This document shows, in pieces, positions 60,676 through 64,000 of a stretch of 64,000 nucleotides of DNA (position 1 is its first letter; each line of letters starts with the position of its first letter). Position numbers and translations under genes: made by a program. Below the pieces are notes generated by a model that saw only the letters and a list, made by a program, of their open reading frames with translations, searched no databases and was not told where the DNA came from. The stretch spans positions 1 through 64,000 of the forward strand of contig JAAFJE010000016.1 in assembly GCA_013298025.1 (NCBI GenBank), given 5' to 3'. The DNA is from Cytophagales bacterium (GTDB taxonomy: Bacteria > Bacteroidota > Bacteroidia > Cytophagales > Spirosomataceae).

Positions 60676-62142
60676 TTAAATACGCACTTGAAAAGCTTCT
60701 TGTATCATTTTTTTATCGTCGAAATCATACTTTACGCCCTTGATTTCTTGGTAGGTTTCGTGTCCTTTGCCGGCTACCAAGATAATATCACCTGCTTGGG
60801 CGATGGTTTGAATGGCGTAAAAAATGGCTTCTTTGCGGTCGTTGATGACCTTGGTTTTTTTATAGTCAATCGGAGGTACACCTTTTTGCATTTGTGCCAA
60901 AATCTCTTCTGGCTCTTCAAAGCGTGGGTTATCAGACGTGAGAATAACCTTGTTGCTCAATTCACAGGCGATTTTTGCCATAATTGGGCGTTTGGTGGCA
61001 TCTCTGTTACCGCCACAGCCTACCAGCGTAATCACTTGTTGGTTGCCATCTTTGATTTGATTGATGGTTTTCAATACGTTTTCTAAGGCATCGGGCGTGT
61101 GGGCATAGTCCACAATGCCTACTTTATGGGTTTGAGGGTCAACGACTTGCTCGAATCGACCGGGGGCGGTTTGGAGACTCGACATATGCAGAAGCACTTC
61201 TTCTTTGTCTTCTCCAAGTAAAATAGCTGTACCATAAATCGCCAATAGATTGTAGGCGTTGAATGTGCCAATCAACTGAAAATGAACTTGCTGCCCATCT
61301 ATTTCCATTTCTAACCCATAAATACTATCCGAAATGATGCGTCCTTTGACATTGGCAAGCGTTTCGAGCGAATAGGTTTGGATGTTGGCTTTGGTGTTTT
61401 GTACCATTACACCGCCACGGCGGTCGTCGATATTGACCAAGGCAAAAGCCGATTTGGGTAGGTTATCGAAAAAGCCTTTTTTGGCTTTAATATAATTGTC
61501 GAATGTTTTGTGAAAATCGAGATGGTCGTGGGTGATATTCGAGAAAATTCCCCCAGCAAAATGCAAACCCGTAATGCGGTGCTGCACCACCGAATGCGAA
61601 CTTACCTCCATAAAAGCGTGCGTACAGCCTGCTTGTACCATTTGTGCCAACAGCTTATTGAGATTGATGGCATCGGGCGTGGTATGAGTAGAAGGAATCA
61701 CGTCGTCGTCGATTTGGTTTTGTACCGTCGAAATGAGTCCACAGCGATAACCCAACGAGCGAAACAAACGAAAAAGCAAGGTGACAGTGGTTGTTTTGCC
61801 ATTTGTGCCAGTGATACCTATAAGTTTGAGTTTTTGAGAAGGATTATCGTAAAAATTGGCCGAGAGTTTTCCCAATGCTGCTGCCGAATCGCTGGCCACC
61901 AAATAGGTGACATCGGGATTGGTGCTTTCGGGTAAACTTTCGCATAAAATAACCGAAGCCCCCAAGGCGATGGCCTTTTCTATGAAATCGTGGCCATCTA
62001 CTTGTGTGCCTCTCAGTGCCGCAAAAAGTATTTGTTGCCCTGCTTGGCGAGAGTCGATGGTAAGCCCAACGATGCTTTGGTTTGGATTGCCAACAATACT
62101 TGTAAAGGCAACATCTTTGATAATATCAGCTAATAATTTCAT
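60676..62142 (-). CDS. murE: UDP-MurNAc-L-Ala-D-Glu:meso-DAP ligase MurE
   Basis: A 488-residue Mur ligase. ATP site GTNGKTTT (~112-119), FMEVSSHSVVQHR, NITHDHLDFHKTFDNY, and DNPR (~404-407), the motif of enzymes that add diaminopimelate instead of lysine. So the peptidoglycan is of the DAP type. 73 bp after ftsI. Confidence 0.96.
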   Translation of the reverse strand: MKLLADIIKDVAFTSIVGNPNQSIVGLTIDSRQAGQQILFAALRGTQVDGHDFIEKAIALGASVILCESLPESTNPDVTYLVASDSAAALGKLSANFYDNPSQKLKLIGITGTNGKTTTVTLLFRLFRSLGYRCGLISTVQNQIDDDVIPSTHTTPDAINLNKLLAQMVQAGCTHAFMEVSSHSVVQHRITGLHFAGGIFSNITHDHLDFHKTFDNYIKAKKGFFDNLPKSAFALVNIDDRRGGVMVQNTKANIQTYSLETLANVKGRIISDSIYGLEMEIDGQQVHFQLIGTFNAYNLLAIYGTAILLGEDKEEVLLHMSSLQTAPGRFEQVVDPQTHKVGIVDYAHTPDALENVLKTINQIKDGNQQVITLVGCGGNRDATKRPIMAKIACELSNKVILTSDNPRFEEPEEILAQMQKGVPPIDYKKTKVINDRKEAIFYAIQTIAQAGDIILVAGKGHETYQEIKGVKYDFDDKKMIQEAFQVRI

Positions 62143-62215
62143 GCGTAATAGTACTTTGTAAATGATTATAGTGTTGATAATCAGTTGTTTTTTAAACAGA
62201 TAAGGCTTGGGTAAG

Positions 62216-64000
62216 TTATTGCAAAACCAAGTCGATGCTACGATTTTTGGTAAAAACTGTTCCCGGTGGAATACTTTGGCTGACTACCTTTCCAACGCCT
62301 TTAAAATTGGCTCGTAAGCCTCGGTTTTCTAAGATGAAAAGGGCATCTCTGAGCGACATTCCCCTGATGTCGGGGACTTTATTCTTTTGGGTATATTTGG
62401 GTTGAATCGTAATATTATCGGAATCTTTGGCTTTGTTACTGACCGAAAACCAGCCTTCTTCGTCGAGTTCTTGTTCGATGTTGAACTCTTTGTTGATTTC
62501 TTTTAAATCAGAAGAATGCACAATCATTTTTGTTTGGGGAAAATTAACCGTTTTCTTGGCATCGGCAATCATGGGTTCGTGCATTTGGATGTCGGACGCA
62601 TAAATTTTATCGGCAATTTCTTTGAAAACTGGAGCACAGGCATCGCTGGCATACAAGGCTTGGCGATTGAACCCATGCGGATTGTCTATCACTACGGCAA
62701 TGCTGTAGCGAGGGCGGTCGGCAGGAAAATAGCCCATAAAAGAAGTATAATACATTCCTTCTCGGTATTTGCCGTTGATAAGTTTTTGCGACGTGCCTGT
62801 TTTACCTGCAATTTTGTACAAAGGATTGCTGATGTTTTGGGCAGTGCCTCGTTCGACCACACCTTCGAGCATTCTGCGGACTTTCTCTAAGGTTTGTTCC
62901 GAACAAATAGGGTCTTCGTATTGGCGTTGCGAAAGGTGAAAATCTTCAATTACTTCGTCGGCAATTTGCGTTGAACGCACAATAATGGGCTGAATCCATT
63001 TGCCATTGTTGGCAATAGCATTATAGAAAGTGAGCATCTGCAAAGGCGTAATTAGCTCGCCATAGCCAATAGAATTCCAGTACATAGCCGTTTTGTCCCC
63101 TTTTTTGGGTTCACGAATGATAGGCGGCATATCGGGTTTTAGCTGGAATTGTAAAGGTTCTTTCAAATGAAATTTTTCTAAATATTCGTAGTATTTCCTT
63201 TGTTTACCGCCAAAATATTTCATCATCAGTTTCATGATGCCTACATTCGACGATAACTCAAATACTTCTTGTGCCGAAATAGTGCCGTGTCCGCCTTTTT
63301 TAGAGTCTTCAATTTTTGAATTTTGAAACCTGAAAACGCCATCGCCTGTGGCAACCAACTCTTCGTTGTTGAGTCCTGCCTCTTCAATCATGGCTATCAT
63401 CGAAGGCAGTTTGAATACCGAACCGGGGTCGGTGCGGCCTAGTACGGCGTGGTTGTAGGTTTCGGCATACGCCGTGCTGTCTTTGCCTACACGGGTGAGG
63501 TTGGTCATCGCTTTGATTTCGCCTGTGGCAACCTCCATCACAATTACGCAACCTTTTTCGGCATTGTATTGGCGTAAGGCGTGCATGAGCGAGGTTTCGG
63601 CTACGTCTTGAATATTGACATTCAGGGTGGTATGTACGTCTAGCCCTGCCACAGGAATGCTCTCTTCGCCTCCTTCGATGGGTCGCCAGCTACCGCCACC
63701 AATTTTTTCAAAAAGTCCTTTGCCCGGTGTACCCGACAAAGCCACATCGAAACTATTTTCGACCCCAACTTTGTCTTTATCTTTTTTATAACCGATGGTT
63801 CGGAAGCCCATTTTACCAAAAGGATTATACCGAACATTGATTTTTTCAAAAACGACACCGCCTTTAAATTTACCCGACCTAAAAATAGGCCATTGCTTCA
63901 TTTGCTTTACTTCTTGGTAATCTAAAAGTCTATCATTCAACACAATATAACTTTCTTGTCGGCGGCGAGCCAAATCTATTTTAGCATAGTAATCTTCATA
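62216..64000 (-). CDS. ftsI: Penicillin-binding protein (FtsI/PBP3-type), N-terminus outside window
   Basis: 595 codons are visible; the frame is still open at the right edge. Transpeptidase motifs: SVFK (PGSVFKLPSM), SSN (ELSSNVGIMK) and KTGT (AGKTGTSQK). A PBP-dimer segment precedes them and a C-terminal PASTA domain follows (VPDIRGMSLRDALFILENRG, ending SIDLVLQ). It cross-links septal peptidoglycan. Heads the visible part of the cell-division cluster ftsI-murE-mraY. Confidence 0.93.
   Translation of the reverse strand, partial: YEDYYAKIDLARRRQESYIVLNDRLLDYQEVKQMKQWPIFRSGKFKGGVVFEKINVRYNPFGKMGFRTIGYKKDKDKVGVENSFDVALSGTPGKGLFEKIGGGSWRPIEGGEESIPVAGLDVHTTLNVNIQDVAETSLMHALRQYNAEKGCVIVMEVATGEIKAMTNLTRVGKDSTAYAETYNHAVLGRTDPGSVFKLPSMIAMIEEAGLNNEELVATGDGVFRFQNSKIEDSKKGGHGTISAQEVFELSSNVGIMKLMMKYFGGKQRKYYEYLEKFHLKEPLQFQLKPDMPPIIREPKKGDKTAMYWNSIGYGELITPLQMLTFYNAIANNGKWIQPIIVRSTQIADEVIEDFHLSQRQYEDPICSEQTLEKVRRMLEGVVERGTAQNISNPLYKIAGKTGTSQKLINGKYREGMYYTSFMGYFPADRPRYSIAVVIDNPHGFNRQALYASDACAPVFKEIADKIYASDIQMHEPMIADAKKTVNFPQTKMIVHSSDLKEINKEFNIEQELDEEGWFSVSNKAKDSDNITIQPKYTQKNKVPDIRGMSLRDALFILENRGLRANFKGVGKVVSQSIPPGTVFTKNRSIDLVLQ

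Overview
Organism. The window is chromosomal DNA from a member of the Bacteroidota, most likely the order Cytophagales (Flectobacillus/Arcicella/Runella-like; the genus is inference). Signs are a type IX secretion C-terminal sorting domain, a Wzi/RemB-type barrel, a ~385-residue NusB, an ECF sigma factor followed by an anti-sigma/beta-barrel fusion, DUF1573, DUF3570 and DUF4266 proteins, few Shine-Dalgarno sequences, and several promoters of the Bacteroidota type (TTTG, about 20 nt, TAnnTTTG). No tRNA, rRNA or CRISPR array was seen. Layout. 1-2200: a tandem duplication of a secreted SH3b-like protein gene with an interspersed repeat upstream of each copy. 2540-9100: acyl-CoA dehydrogenase with two operator-like palindromes, rplS, NAD(P)HX repair enzyme, feoAB. 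9480-15070: a cytochrome c maturation run ccmB-ccmC-ccmD-ccmE-ccmF in which CcmE has a CxxxY motif instead of HxxxY; a large imperfect palindrome sits between ccmB and ccmC. 15264-17734: a CNNM/CBS protein and a secreted hypothetical. 17734-19990: a repeat-rich island with a gene relic resembling the end of a type I restriction HsdR, a Y1/HUH REP-associated transposase (RAYT) flanked by REP palindromes and carrying one in frame inside its own coding sequence, a 481-bp element with 13-bp terminal inverted repeats holding five 41-bp tandem repeats, and a smaller MITE-like repeat. 20019-27900: M15 peptidase, two EamA transporters, obg, adk, a Wzi/RemB barrel and small membrane or lipoproteins. 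28068-34767: a tightly packed minus-strand envelope redox cluster (DUF3570 barrel, DsbD-N-like protein, DUF4266 lipoprotein ending in CGCN, ApbE, secreted thioredoxin, two Rieske lipoproteins, S41 protease, SGNH-like protein). 35139-38348: two ECF sigma/anti-sigma pairs. 38540-44492: GHL10 glycosidase-like protein, a CBM48 mini-protein and a DPP IV-type peptidase. 44833-47741: rplM-rpsI-rpsB-tsf. 48442-49323: a lone KilA-N gene. 49374-64000: tilS, an LptA/OstA-like protein, a T9SS cargo, coaE-ybbR-yajC-DUF1573-ytxH-nusB, a glycosyltransferase, and part of the division/cell-wall cluster (ftsI, murE, mraY) followed by dapF. How it fits together. Most of the window is housekeeping and envelope biology: translation, haem and iron handling, periplasmic redox chemistry and peptidoglycan synthesis from diaminopimelate. 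The least explained parts are the REP/RAYT island with its satellite repeats and the DUF3570/DUF4266/ApbE/thioredoxin/Rieske cluster. All functions are read from sequence motifs and remembered family features; no database search was run.
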